This document shows positions 1 to 8,188 of a DNA stretch of 64,000 nucleotides, piece after piece. Every line of letters starts with the position of its first letter. The stretch's first letter is position 1. The notes under the pieces were generated by a model that ran no database searches, was not told the origin of the DNA, and saw nothing but the letters and a program-made list of their open reading frames with translations. Source of the stretch: Streptomyces sp. CG4 (GTDB lineage Bacteria > Actinomycetota > Actinomycetes > Streptomycetales > Streptomycetaceae); contig NZ_CP163525.1 of the NCBI RefSeq assembly GCF_041080655.1, forward strand, positions 6,634,001-6,698,000, read 5' to 3'. The position numbers and the translations under genes were made by a program.

Positions 1-84
1 GAGCGCCGGGCCGAGCTGGAGCAGCTCGCGGCGAAGGGCGCGGCGGAGCTGTCCGAGCGGCTGGGCCACCGGGGCGTGGCATGA
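1..84 (+). CDS. 3' end of an unidentified gene
   Basis: Only the last 27 codons are in the window. They encode an Arg/Glu/Ala-rich helical tail ending in LGHRGVA. The TGA stop (82-84) overlaps the ATG of the following lactonase gene (ATGA at 81-84), so the two are probably translationally coupled and co-transcribed. The fragment is too short to name a family. From the neighbour, a role in sugar or sugar-acid metabolism is a guess only. Confidence 0.6.
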   Translation, partial: ERRAELEQLAAKGAAELSERLGHRGVA

Positions 85-932
85 GCGGCCGGTACGAGGT
101 CGCGGTACGGGCGGCGGCGGAGCTGGGCGAGGGCCCGACCTGGGATCCGGCGACGGGCCGGCTGATCTGGCTGGACATCCTGGGTATGCGCATCCACACC
201 TACGACCCCGGCACGGGCCGGCGCACGGTGCGGACGACGGAGCAGCACGTGGGCGCGGCCAAGCCCCGCGAGGGCGGCGGACTGGTGCTCAACCTCCGCG
301 ACGGCGTCGGCCTGCTGGACCCCGACGACACCTTCCGCTGGCTGCACCACGAGCCCGTCCCGGGCCGCCGCGCCAACGACGCCGCCGTGGCGCCCGACGG
401 TTCGCTGTGGGCGGGCACGATGCGCTACGACGAGGCACCGGGCGGCGGCACACTGACCCGGCTGACCGGCGACGGCACGGCGCGCACGATCCTCTCCGAA
501 GCCACCGTCAGCAACGGCACCGGCTGGAGCCCCGACGGCCGCCTCATGTACTACGTCGACAGCCCGACCCGCCGCGTGGACGTCTTCGACCACGACGGCG
601 AACGGGTCCATGACCGGCGGCCGTTCGCGGAGATCGAGAAGGGCGCGGGCTTCCCGGACGGTCTGACGGTGGATGCGGACGGATGCGTGTGGGTGGCGCT
701 GTGGGACGGGGGAGCGGTGCGCCGTTACACGCCGTCCGGCGAGCTGGACCGGGAGATCTCGCTGCAGAGGACGCCACGCACGACCGCCTGCGCATTCGGC
801 GGCGCCGCCTTGACCGACCTGTACGTCACGACAGCCCGCACCGGCTTGCGCTCCCCGCACCCCCTGTCGGGTTCGGTACTCGTGATCCCGGACGCGGGCC
901 AGGGCCTGCCCCAACCGGCGTTCAAGGGCTGA
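81..932 (+). CDS. SMP-30/gluconolactonase family sugar lactonase
   Basis: This 283-residue cytosolic protein has the length and motif order of the SMP-30/regucalcin beta-propeller lactonases, which open aldonolactones to aldonic acids using one divalent metal. Expected metal ligands are visible: Glu17 in ELGEGP, Asn145 in SNGTGWSPDG and Asp193 in GFPDG. The substrate-loop motif RANDAAVAPDGSLWAGTM spans about residues 97-114. The start is fixed by the ATGA overlap with the upstream gene. The window also holds arabinoside and galactoside hydrolases, a sugar importer, a dehydrogenase and a galactonate-dehydratase-like enzyme, so a role in oxidative L-arabinose or D-galactose breakdown fits. The exact sugar is inference. 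Confidence 0.88.
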   Translation: MSGRYEVAVRAAAELGEGPTWDPATGRLIWLDILGMRIHTYDPGTGRRTVRTTEQHVGAAKPREGGGLVLNLRDGVGLLDPDDTFRWLHHEPVPGRRANDAAVAPDGSLWAGTMRYDEAPGGGTLTRLTGDGTARTILSEATVSNGTGWSPDGRLMYYVDSPTRRVDVFDHDGERVHDRRPFAEIEKGAGFPDGLTVDADGCVWVALWDGGAVRRYTPSGELDREISLQRTPRTTACAFGGAALTDLYVTTARTGLRSPHPLSGSVLVIPDAGQGLPQPAFKG

Positions 933-987
933 CCGGGGGCGCGCGGAACCGCGTGACCGGCCACGACGCACCCGCACCCGGCAACGG
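933..987. repeat. degenerate copy of dispersed intergenic element B
   Basis: The 56 bp between the convergent lactonase and FAD monooxygenase genes resemble one arm of the large inverted repeat at 53458-53642. Shared blocks are a GGGGCGCGGGGAAC-like stretch, GCG-GACCGGCCAC, and CGCACCCGGCAACGG. It probably serves as a 3' end structure for both genes. Confidence 0.55.
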
Positions 988-988
988 C

Positions 989-2392
989 CTAAAGAACCCC
1001 CGCGGCCTTCCGCTCCTCCGCAGTCAGCGGCGGCCCCGCCAAGGGGGGTCTCAGCGGCCCCACCGCGGCGGCGAGGAGCACACTCGGCGTCAGCAACACC
1101 TCCGCGCCCCGCTCCAGAGACGTCACGTCGGTCACCCGGCGGGCCACGCGGCCGTTGCCCGTCGCGGTGTACAGCAGGCGGCCGACGTAGGCGGACAGCA
1201 GCCGGTCCCGCACGGTGGGGCCGGAGGCCGTCGCGCCGGGGTAGAACACATCCTGGCCGAGGGCCAGGTCCCAGGCCGCGCGGACCGGCCGGGCGACCGC
1301 CCGCTGCACCCGGCGCGCCAGCCCCGGCGTGCCCCGGCCGTGCCGCCGTATCACCTCGCGGAGCAGCACCGCGCTCTGCGCGGCGACCGCCAGACCGTGG
1401 CCGTAGACCGGGTTGAACACGGCGAGCGCGTCACCGAGGACGGTGAAGTTCTCGGGCCACACCGGCATCCGCTCGAAGAAGTGCCGCCGGTTGACGGTGG
1501 AGCGGGTCACCGACACGTCGGACAGCGGCTCGGCGCTCTCCAGCAGTTCGCCGAGCAGCGGATGGCGCAGCCGCTCCCGGGCGAAGGGGAGGAAGGCCTC
1601 GTTCGCGGCGGAGGGTTCGCCGCCCCGGGTGCCGGACAGGGTGACGATCCACCGGCCCTGCTCGATGGGCAGCAGGAAGCCCGACCGGCCCGGTCCGTCG
1701 TCGTGCGGATCGGGCTGCACATTGATCACGGGGAAGCTGTCCCAGGTCGCCTCGGGGGCCCGGTAGAGACGGCTGGCATAAACCACGCCCGGGTCGATCT
1801 CCCGGTGCTCCGGCGCGGGCAGCCCGAGGTCGGCCAGCCACCGTGTGGCCCGGGATCCGCGCCCGGTGGCGTCGACCACGAGGCCGGCGGCGAGGGTGTG
1901 CTCGGCACCGTCCCGCGTCCGCAGCCGTACGCCGGTGACCGCCGTGTCGGTGCCGGTGAGGCCGAGAGCCTCGGTGCGGTCGACGAGGTCGATCCGCGCA
2001 TCGGCGAGGACCTGTGCGCGGATGGTGGCGTCCAGCAGGTCCCGGCCGGCCAGGATCACATGGTGGGACTCGGGCCAGCGGCGGAACCAGCCCTGCGCGG
2101 AGAGGGCGACCACGCCCGTGGTCACCGGATGCCGGCGCCCCCCGGCGGCCTGGAGCGCCTCGGTGATGCCCGGCAGCAACTGCTCCACGGCCCGTACCCC
2201 GCCCGACCACAGCATGTGCGCGTGCCGGGCCTGCGGCAGCCCCTTGCGGGGTTCCGGGCCAGTGGGCAGGGCGTCGCGTTCGACGACCACGACCCGGTCG
2301 GCACAGTCGGCGAGCGCGCGGGCCGCGAGCATGCCGGTGTGGGATCCCCCCAGCACGACGGCGGTTCTTATGGGGGAGGGGCGGTCAGTCAT
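989..2392 (-). CDS. FAD-dependent monooxygenase (epoxidase/halogenase-like fold), last gene of the ImmA trio
   Basis: The protein has 467 residues. An N-terminal Rossmann FAD motif, VVLGGSHTGM (residues 12-21), ends with Glu39 to bind the adenosine ribose. A second FAD motif, GDALAVFNPVYGHG, starts at about residue 320. This is the layout of class A flavin monooxygenases related to squalene epoxidase and flavin halogenases. No halogenase WxWxIP motif is seen, so oxygenation is more likely than halogenation. The ATG at 2392 overlaps the stop of the membrane-protein gene by 8 bp, showing translational coupling with it and with the metallopeptidase upstream. The substrate is unknown; coupling to a membrane protein and a regulatory protease suggests a small lipophilic signal or its processing (inference). 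A relative sits at 15988-17364. Confidence 0.85.
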   Translation of the reverse strand: MTDRPSPIRTAVVLGGSHTGMLAARALADCADRVVVVERDALPTGPEPRKGLPQARHAHMLWSGGVRAVEQLLPGITEALQAAGGRRHPVTTGVVALSAQGWFRRWPESHHVILAGRDLLDATIRAQVLADARIDLVDRTEALGLTGTDTAVTGVRLRTRDGAEHTLAAGLVVDATGRGSRATRWLADLGLPAPEHREIDPGVVYASRLYRAPEATWDSFPVINVQPDPHDDGPGRSGFLLPIEQGRWIVTLSGTRGGEPSAANEAFLPFARERLRHPLLGELLESAEPLSDVSVTRSTVNRRHFFERMPVWPENFTVLGDALAVFNPVYGHGLAVAAQSAVLLREVIRRHGRGTPGLARRVQRAVARPVRAAWDLALGQDVFYPGATASGPTVRDRLLSAYVGRLLYTATGNGRVARRVTDVTSLERGAEVLLTPSVLLAAAVGPLRPPLAGPPLTAEERKAAGVL

Positions 2393-3635
2393 GCGCGGGC
2401 ACGCTCTCTGCCGGGGCGGCCGCGCCGGCGCGTACCGCCATGATGTCGTCGGGGTGGCGGAGGGCTTGGGACACGGCCTGGATCTCCTGGAGCAGATACG
2501 CCGTGTCGGGACCGGACGCGGCCTCGGCGCCGTCGGCCCGGGCCGGCCGCGCACCGCCGGCCGCGTCCAGCAGGGTCACGGCGGCGGCGAGGGCCCTGGC
2601 CCGGTCGGGGTAGAAGCCGAGGGCGAGGGCGGACTCGTACGAGCGGGCGCGCAGGTCCTCGTCCAGGTGCCGGGACAGTTGCAGCAGGGCGTCGCGGATG
2701 AAGGTCTCGCGGCGGATCAGGCGCAGTTCGGCGGGGGCGTGCGGGGCGAAGGGCTCGCGCTCGCCCGTGACCGCGCGCATCAGCTGGTAGAGCGGGCCCA
2801 GGGAGCGGTGGCGCAGCCGGACGTTCCAGCGCTCGTGCAGATACTGGCCGACGTGCGGGACGATGAAGCCCACCGCGACCAGGGTGGCGGACACACACGC
2901 GCCCGCCGGGGCCACATCGGTGCTCAGCCAGTCCAGGTCGTGCCCGGTCCACCGGGCCGCGACGGCGGTCAGCTTGGCCGCGTCGAAGAACAGGTTCGTG
3001 GCGTAGCCGACGCCCAGCAGCCCGAGCCCCCAGCGCAGCCAGGCGTCGAGGCCGTCGGTGCGGATCCAGTTCCAGATCAGCCGGGCTGTGATCGAGCAGG
3101 CCACGGTGTGCGCGACGAGGTAGAGCAGGATCTCCTCGCGCATGAAGGGGGTGTTGGCGTAGTAGGTGTCGAGGTCGCGCAGCCGCTCCACGGGCACGTC
3201 CGCGAGCGCGAACAGCACCCACAGGGCGACCACCACACCTGCGTAGACGGACACCACCCAGCGGGTCACCCGGCGGGTCTGGGCCGAGCGGTCGGAGCGG
3301 CCGTTGCGCCAGGCGATGATCAGCAGCAGCCAGGACGCGCAGAGCGCGGTGAGCAGGGAGTACACCCAGGGCGCCGAGATGTTCGGGACCCCGGTGACCC
3401 GGTTGGTCCAGGCGATGGTCCGCGGGGACGCGAAGACGAACACCGCGCAGGCGAACAGCAGCAGACCGCCGACGGCGCGCAGCATCGGGTCCCGCCACAT
3501 CTTGATGATGCTGGGCAGTTTGATCGCCAGAGCGGCGGTCAGGACGGCCGTGGGGATCCAGAAGGAGACGGAGACGTCGCCGAGGGATTGCGGGGAGTGG
3601 ACCGCCAGGGTCGAGGCATCGAGCGCCAGTGTCAC
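2385..3635 (-). CDS. MAB_1171c-type (DUF6545) seven-helix membrane protein
   Basis: The protein has 416 residues: about seven hydrophobic helices (roughly 25-43, 54-70, 88-107, 126-143, 168-187, 196-217, 238-260) and then a soluble C-terminal part of about 150 residues with RLIRRETFIRDALLQL. I recognise the pattern of the MAB_1171c family, called putative transporters, often next to ImmA/IrrE proteins in actinobacteria. Function is unproven and a receptor is as plausible as a transporter. The GTG start at 3635 has a strong GGAGGAGGAGG ribosome site. It overlaps the stop of the metallopeptidase gene as GTGA, and its own end overlaps the monooxygenase start by 8 bp. Confidence 0.78.
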   Translation of the reverse strand: MTLALDASTLAVHSPQSLGDVSVSFWIPTAVLTAALAIKLPSIIKMWRDPMLRAVGGLLLFACAVFVFASPRTIAWTNRVTGVPNISAPWVYSLLTALCASWLLLIIAWRNGRSDRSAQTRRVTRWVVSVYAGVVVALWVLFALADVPVERLRDLDTYYANTPFMREEILLYLVAHTVACSITARLIWNWIRTDGLDAWLRWGLGLLGVGYATNLFFDAAKLTAVAARWTGHDLDWLSTDVAPAGACVSATLVAVGFIVPHVGQYLHERWNVRLRHRSLGPLYQLMRAVTGEREPFAPHAPAELRLIRRETFIRDALLQLSRHLDEDLRARSYESALALGFYPDRARALAAAVTLLDAAGGARPARADGAEAASGPDTAYLLQEIQAVSQALRHPDDIMAVRAGAAAPAESVPAHD

Positions 3636-4258
3636 GGCGTTTCCCCTCCTCCTCCGCGATAGCCGAGGGTCCGTTGCACCGGGCTGAGAGAACGTTGCGC
3701 CCGGCCTTGCGGGGCGCCGGTGCCGGAGCCGGCGAGGTGGGGCCGGAACAGGGCGGCCAGGCGGTGCCCGAAGTCGTCCGCCTCGGCCTCGTCGGCCTCC
3801 CGGGAGCCGTTGCGGGCGGCCACCGTGAGGGGCATGTCCCGCCAGCCCGGCGCGTCGGCGAGTGCGCGGGCCGCCGCGTCCCCAGCCAGGTGGTGGTGCC
3901 GGTGCCCGGCGTGCAGATGCCACAACTCATGGCCCAGGATGACCAGTTGCTGCACGGCCTCGGCCCGCTCCTCCACGATCACCAGGTCGAAGTCGGCGAA
4001 CTCCACCCACAGCCCGGTGACTTCGATCTCGTCCGGGAAGCGTTCGAAGCGCAGCTCGACCGGGCGTCCGCCGCGCCGCGTGCTCATCTCCTCGCACAGG
4101 GCCCGGCACACCTCCCGTACGCCGTCGGGCGCCGAGGGCCGGGCGTGGATGGCGGCGGCGAGGTCGCCGGCCAGTGAGCGCATCGCCGAGCCGGGACGGG
4201 AGCCCCGCAGTCGTGCGGTCAGGCGTGCCGCCCGCTCACGCGCGCCCGCGATGCCCAT
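3632..4258 (-). CDS. ImmA/IrrE family metallopeptidase-like protein
   Basis: The protein has 208 residues with a zinc motif HELWH at 110-114 inside ILGHELWHLHAGH. A downstream acidic helix, EADEAEADDFG (154-164), supplies the third ligand as in ImmA/IrrE peptidases, which cleave repressor-type transcription factors. The first 60 residues are Arg-rich and helical. It starts at ATG 4258 after a GGGGGAGGC ribosome site and leads a coupled operon with the membrane protein and FAD monooxygenase. The helix-turn-helix partner usually paired with this family is not adjacent: upstream lies the divergent eroded sugar transporter. The target is therefore unknown. Such genes are sometimes labelled toxin components; I see no basis for toxicity here. 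Confidence 0.82.
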   Translation of the reverse strand: MGIAGARERAARLTARLRGSRPGSAMRSLAGDLAAAIHARPSAPDGVREVCRALCEEMSTRRGGRPVELRFERFPDEIEVTGLWVEFADFDLVIVEERAEAVQQLVILGHELWHLHAGHRHHHLAGDAAARALADAPGWRDMPLTVAARNGSREADEAEADDFGHRLAALFRPHLAGSGTGAPQGRAQRSLSPVQRTLGYRGGGGETP

Positions 4259-4400
4259 GCCTCCCCCTTCTGACCGCCGCTGTAGAGCCCGTCCGAGGGT
4301 ACGCGCCTGGGTGTGTTCGCGTCATGCGATCCGCGAGCGTCGTTCAACCGTGAACGGCCTTATGGGCGTGGGTCCGCCCCAGGAGCTTGCGTCCGACCCA

Positions 4401-4429
4401 TTGACGCGGAAGCGCTTCGAATCTACGGT
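4401..4429 (+). promoter_or_regulatory. HrdB-type promoter with a palindromic operator in its spacer
   Basis: TTGACG (4401-4406) and TACGGT (4424-4429) are separated by 17 bp. The spacer contains the perfect palindrome GAAGCGCTTC (4409-4418), typical in form of a LacI-family operator. It faces the sugar-binding protein remnant. The promoter looks intact although the genes behind it are broken. Confidence 0.65.
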
Positions 4430-4450
4430 CCCGTTCGAAGTTGCGAGTGC

Positions 4451-4464
4451 TATTCGATATTTCG
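4451..4464. promoter_or_regulatory. partial copy of the TTCG/ATTTCG operator-like motif
   Basis: TATTCG (4451-4456) and ATTTCG (4459-4464) have the same spacing as the first two blocks of the motif at 27696 and 29983. It lies 27 bp before the binding-protein start. The third block (GTTCG) is absent, so this is a weaker match. Confidence 0.35.
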
Positions 4465-4491
4465 ATCATCTCGGAACGGTGGGGGCAAGGT

Positions 4492-5183
4492 ATGGGGCAA
4501 CCCGGCCTGCATCGCAGACAACTGCTCACAGCGGCAGGCGGAACGGCGGTGGCCGCGAGCCTCGGCTTCGCCGCACTCGGCACCGGAGCCGACGCACTCG
4601 CCGCCGGCGCACGCACCCGCGTCCGCTACTGGAACCTCTTCCAGGGCGGCGACGGCACCAACCAGGTCGCGATGGTCGACGCCTTCCACACGGCGCACCC
4701 CGGCATCGCGGTCAAGGACTCGACCCTCACCTGGGGCGGCCCCTACTACACCAAGCTCGCCATGGCCGCAGCCGGCAACCGCGCCCCCGACCTCGCGGTC
4801 ATGTGCCAGGGCCACATCCCGGGCTTCGCCCCCGGGCGCCTCCTCGACCCTTGGGGCGCCGACCTCCTCGCCCGGTACGGCGTCCACGAAGCCGACTTCA
4901 ACCCGGTCCTGTGGCAGCGCGGCATCGTCGGCGGCAAGCTCTACGGCCTGCCCCTCGACATCCACGTCCAGTACTGCTTCTACCGCAGGGACGTCTGCAG
5001 GAAGGCCGGACTGCTGGACGGGGACGGCCGACTCCCCTCCGCCGCCTCCACCGACGAGTGGTTTCCGGCATCCTCGCCCAGCGCCTGGGCCCGGTCATCG
5101 CCTCCTTCAACCTCGGTTCCGCCAAGCCCGCCCAGGCAGCCCGCCGTATGAAGTCCGAGCTGGAGAAGCAGTACGACCCTGTC
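4492..5183 (+). pseudogene. extracellular sugar-binding protein of an ABC importer, internally deleted
   Basis: The reading frame starts at ATG 4492 after GGGGGCAAGG and encodes a twin-arginine-like export signal (HRRQLLTAAGGTAVAASLGF). The N-terminal lobe of a carbohydrate-binding protein follows, with VRYWNLFQGGDG and PLDIHVQYCFYRRDV. After TDEWF (near 5065) the frame breaks. The C-terminal segment SGILAQRLGPVIASFNLGSA is in another frame and runs to about 5183. The pieces total about 230 residues against roughly 430 for the family, so about 200 residues are missing. The product cannot be functional. It sat first in an importer operon with two permeases and the GH51 enzyme, suggesting arabino-oligosaccharide uptake. 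Confidence 0.85.
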
Positions 5184-5937
5184 CACGACGGGTGCGCTGC
5201 ACGCCCGCGAGGCCGCCGCGGCCGACTCCGCCCGGGTGCGATGGGGCGCCGTTTCCAGCACGGCGGCTGGTTCGTGACCCCGTTCTTCGTCCTCTACGGC
5301 TTGTTCGTCCTTCTCCCCGTCGTCCGCGGCCTCTACCTCGGCTTCACCGACGCCAACATCTCCGGCGATCACACCGGCTTCGTCGGCCTCGCCAACTACC
5401 GCGAGGCCCTCAAGGACCCCTTGGTCTGGTCCTCCCTTTGGTACAGCGTGAAGTTCACGCTCTGGGTCGTCCCGCTGATCGTCGTGGTGGCCCTGCTGAT
5501 GGCGCTCATCGCCCATCACACCGTCCACTTCACGTGGCTGTGGCGGCTGTGCTTCTTCGCGCCCTTCCTCCTCTCGGCGGTCGTCGGCAACCTGTGGCGG
5601 TGGCTGTTCCAGCCCACCAACGTCATGGTCAACCACGTGTACGAAGCGGCCGAGTTGGACGGAGCGGGCGCCTTCCAGTGGATGCTGCACATCACCGTGC
5701 CCAACCTGCGCAACATCACCGGCCTGCTCGTCGCGCTCCAGATCCTCGCCTCGCTCCAGGTCTTCGACCAGGCGGTGGTGATGTACCAGTTCGGTCCGGG
5801 GCCGGAGGACTCGACGCGCACGTTCGCGCATTACACCCTCGAAGAGGGCTACACCAGCTACCGCGTGGGCTACGCCTCCGCGATCTCCTTTGTCCTGTTC
5901 GTCATCATCGCGGCCGCCGCCCTCTCCCTGATCTGGC
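5179..5937 (+). pseudogene. MalF-type ABC permease remnant
   Basis: The N-terminal piece STTGALHARE reads in one frame. At a GGGG run (5242-5245) it shifts to the frame of FQHGGWFVTPFFVLYGLF. The first four membrane segments are recognisable. NVMVNH then joins directly to VYEAAELDGAG (near 5640), removing the segment that normally precedes the EAA loop contacting the ATPase. The end, VLFVIIAAAAL, runs in frame into the second permease without a stop. About 253 residues remain where about 300-330 are usual. The apparent start codon position is CTG. At least three lesions are present, so this is a pseudogene unless assembly errors are to blame. Confidence 0.82.
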
Positions 5938-6582
5938 TCGCCCCGCTGGTCTGGGCCCTGTCCACCTCCCTCAAGCCACCTACGGAATCGGTCAGTTCAC
6001 CCCACTGGATCCCGGGCAGCCCTCGCCGGACACGGCTTCGCCCGCACCGAGTTCCGCGGCAAGCGCGCTCTGATGGCCGTCACCATGGCCAGCCTGATGT
6101 TCTCCCCGGCGATCCTCGGCGTGCCTCTCTTCAGCACCGTCCAGTCGCTCGGCATGGTCGACACCTACTGGGGCATGATCCTGCCCCAGTGCGCCCCGGC
6201 AGCGATGGTCTACATCCTCTACAAGTTCTTCCAGTCGCTCCCGAAGGAGCTGGAGGAGGCGGCCTTCATCGACGGCGCGGGCAGATGGCGCATCTTCTTC
6301 ACGATCGTCCTGCCGCTGTCGAAGCCCTCCCTCTCGGCGGTGGGGATCTTCACCTTCATCGCCTCGTGGAACAACTTCCTGTGGCCCTACATGGTGACCA
6401 ACAATCCCGACCTGATGACCATGCTCAACGGCATCGCCACCGTGCAGAACGCCTTCGGCATCGTCTGGCCCCAGCTCATGGCGGGCGGCCTGATGGCGGG
6501 TCTGCCGCTGATCGTCGTCTTCGTCTTCTTCCAGAGCCGGATCGTCCGGGGCGTGGCCCACACGGGCCTGGCCGGCCAGTGA
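5925..6582 (+). pseudogene. MalG-type ABC permease remnant
   Basis: The fragment begins in the first transmembrane segment (SLIWLAPLVWALSTSLKPP), fused in frame to the preceding permease. It continues to HWIPGS, then jumps frame to AGHGFARTEFRGKRALM (near 6020), skipping about 45 residues that normally hold two segments. The rest is intact, from MAVTMASLMFSPAILG through the EAA loop EEAAFIDGAGRWRIFF to the C-terminus at 6582. An internal ATG at 6073 could still express a 169-residue C-terminal half, probably without function. No ATP-binding gene is nearby; importers of this class often borrow a shared MsiK ATPase. Confidence 0.82.
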
Positions 6583-6673
6583 CCCGGTGCGGCCACCGCC
6601 GCGTGAGCGCGAGAGACCACGCATCACCCGCACCCGCCGACGAAATACCCGCACCCCTCCCCGGAAGGCGCCC

Positions 6674-8188
6674 ATGCACCCCGCCCGTTTCACCCTCGAC
6701 CCCGCCTTCACCATCGGCGAAGTCAGCGCACGTGTCTTCGGCTCCTTCGTCGAACACCTCGGCCGCTGTGTCTACACCGGCATCTACGAGCCGGAGCACC
6801 CCGCAGCCGATGCCGAGGGCCTGCGGACCGACGTGCTGGACCTCGTCCGTGAACTCGGTGTCACCGTCATCCGCTACCCGGGCGGCAACTTCGTCTCCGG
6901 CTACCGGTGGGAGGACTCGGTCGGCCCGGTCGAGGACCGCCCCCGCCGCCTCGACCTCGCCTGGCACTCCACCGAGACGAACCGGTTCGGTCTCTCCGAG
7001 TACATCGCCTTCCTCAGGAAGCTCGGCCCCCAGGCCGAACCCATGATGGCCGTGAACCTCGGGACGAGAGGCGTGGCCGAAGCCCTCGAACTGCAGGAGT
7101 ACGCCAACCACCCCGCCGGCACCGCCCTCTCCGGCCTCCGCGCCGCCCACGGCGACAAGGAACCCTTCGGGATCAGGCTGTGGTGCCTCGGCAACGAGAT
7201 GGACGGGCCCTGGCAGACCGGACACAAGACCGCCCACGAGTACGGCCGGCTCGCCGCCGAGACCGCACGGGCGATGCGCCAGGCGGACCCCGGCGTCGAA
7301 CTGGTCGCCTGCGGTTCCTCCAGCCAGGCCATGCCCACCTTCGCCGAGTGGGAGGCGACCGTCCTGCAGGAGGCGTACGACCTGGTCGACCACGTCTCGC
7401 TGCACGCCTACTACGAGCCCACGGGCGGCGACCTGGACTCCTTCCTCGCCTCGGCCGTCGACATGGAGTCCTTCATCGAGAACGTGATCGCGACCGTCGA
7501 CCACGTGGGCGCCCGGCTCAAGTCCAAGAAGAAGATCAACCTCTCCTTCGACGAGTGTAACGTCTGGTATCTCTCCCGCTGGCAGGAGTACGCCGAGAGC
7601 CTCGACCCGTCCGACTGGCCCGAGGCGCCCCGTCTGCTGGAGGACAACTACAGCGTCACGGACGCCGTCGTCCTCGGCTCGCTCCTCATCGCCCTGCTCC
7701 GGCACGCCGACCGCGTCACCATCGCCTGCCTCGCCCAGCTGGTCAACGTGATCGCCCCGATCATGACCGAGCCGGGCGGCCCGGCCTGGCGGCAGACGAC
7801 GTTCTTCCCGTTCGCGCAGGCCTCGAAGTACGGCCGGGGCGAGGTGCTCGACGTACGGGTGGACTCGCCGACGTACGAGACGGAGAAGTACGGCGAGACC
7901 GACCTGCTGCACGCCACGGCCGTCCGCGCCGCCGACGGCACGGTCACCGTGTTCGCCGTCAACCGCAGCCGTACGGACGCCCTGCCCCTCGAAGTCACCC
8001 TCAGCGGAATGGAGTTGACGAGAGTCACCGAGCACAGTGCGCTCGCCGACGCCGACCCCGACGCCCGTAACACCCTCGACGACCCCGAGCGGGTCGCCCC
8101 GCACCCGGTCGAGGGCACCGCCCTGGCGGACGGCACCCTCACCGCCGTACTGGAGCCGCTGTCCTGGAACGTGATCAGACTGGCGTGA
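6674..8188 (+). CDS. GH51 alpha-L-arabinofuranosidase (intracellular)
   Basis: This 504-residue protein without a signal peptide has the length and motifs of GH51 alpha-L-arabinofuranosidases, retaining enzymes that remove terminal arabinofuranose from arabinoxylan or arabinan oligomers. The acid/base is Glu175 in CLGNEMDG and the nucleophile is Glu294 in LSFDECNVWY. Other family signatures include VIRYPGGNFVSGY and VSLHAYY. It follows the eroded importer by 91 bp and was probably the last gene of that operon, acting on imported arabino-oligosaccharides. Unlike the importer it is undamaged, so selection may still maintain it, perhaps fed by another transporter. Its 3' end overlaps the convergent GH35 gene by 14 bp. 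Confidence 0.93.
   Translation: MHPARFTLDPAFTIGEVSARVFGSFVEHLGRCVYTGIYEPEHPAADAEGLRTDVLDLVRELGVTVIRYPGGNFVSGYRWEDSVGPVEDRPRRLDLAWHSTETNRFGLSEYIAFLRKLGPQAEPMMAVNLGTRGVAEALELQEYANHPAGTALSGLRAAHGDKEPFGIRLWCLGNEMDGPWQTGHKTAHEYGRLAAETARAMRQADPGVELVACGSSSQAMPTFAEWEATVLQEAYDLVDHVSLHAYYEPTGGDLDSFLASAVDMESFIENVIATVDHVGARLKSKKKINLSFDECNVWYLSRWQEYAESLDPSDWPEAPRLLEDNYSVTDAVVLGSLLIALLRHADRVTIACLAQLVNVIAPIMTEPGGPAWRQTTFFPFAQASKYGRGEVLDVRVDSPTYETEKYGETDLLHATAVRAADGTVTVFAVNRSRTDALPLEVTLSGMELTRVTEHSALADADPDARNTLDDPERVAPHPVEGTALADGTLTAVLEPLSWNVIRLA

Noticed and set aside
683..2443. Long open frame on the plus strand antisense to the FAD monooxygenase
   Set aside because: Composition is Arg/Gly/Ala/Pro-rich without family motifs; it mirrors the GC bias of the real minus-strand gene.
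3632..4258. Classical toxin-antitoxin module
   Set aside because: The ImmA/IrrE-like gene lacks an adjacent antitoxin-type helix-turn-helix gene and is coupled to a membrane protein and an oxygenase.
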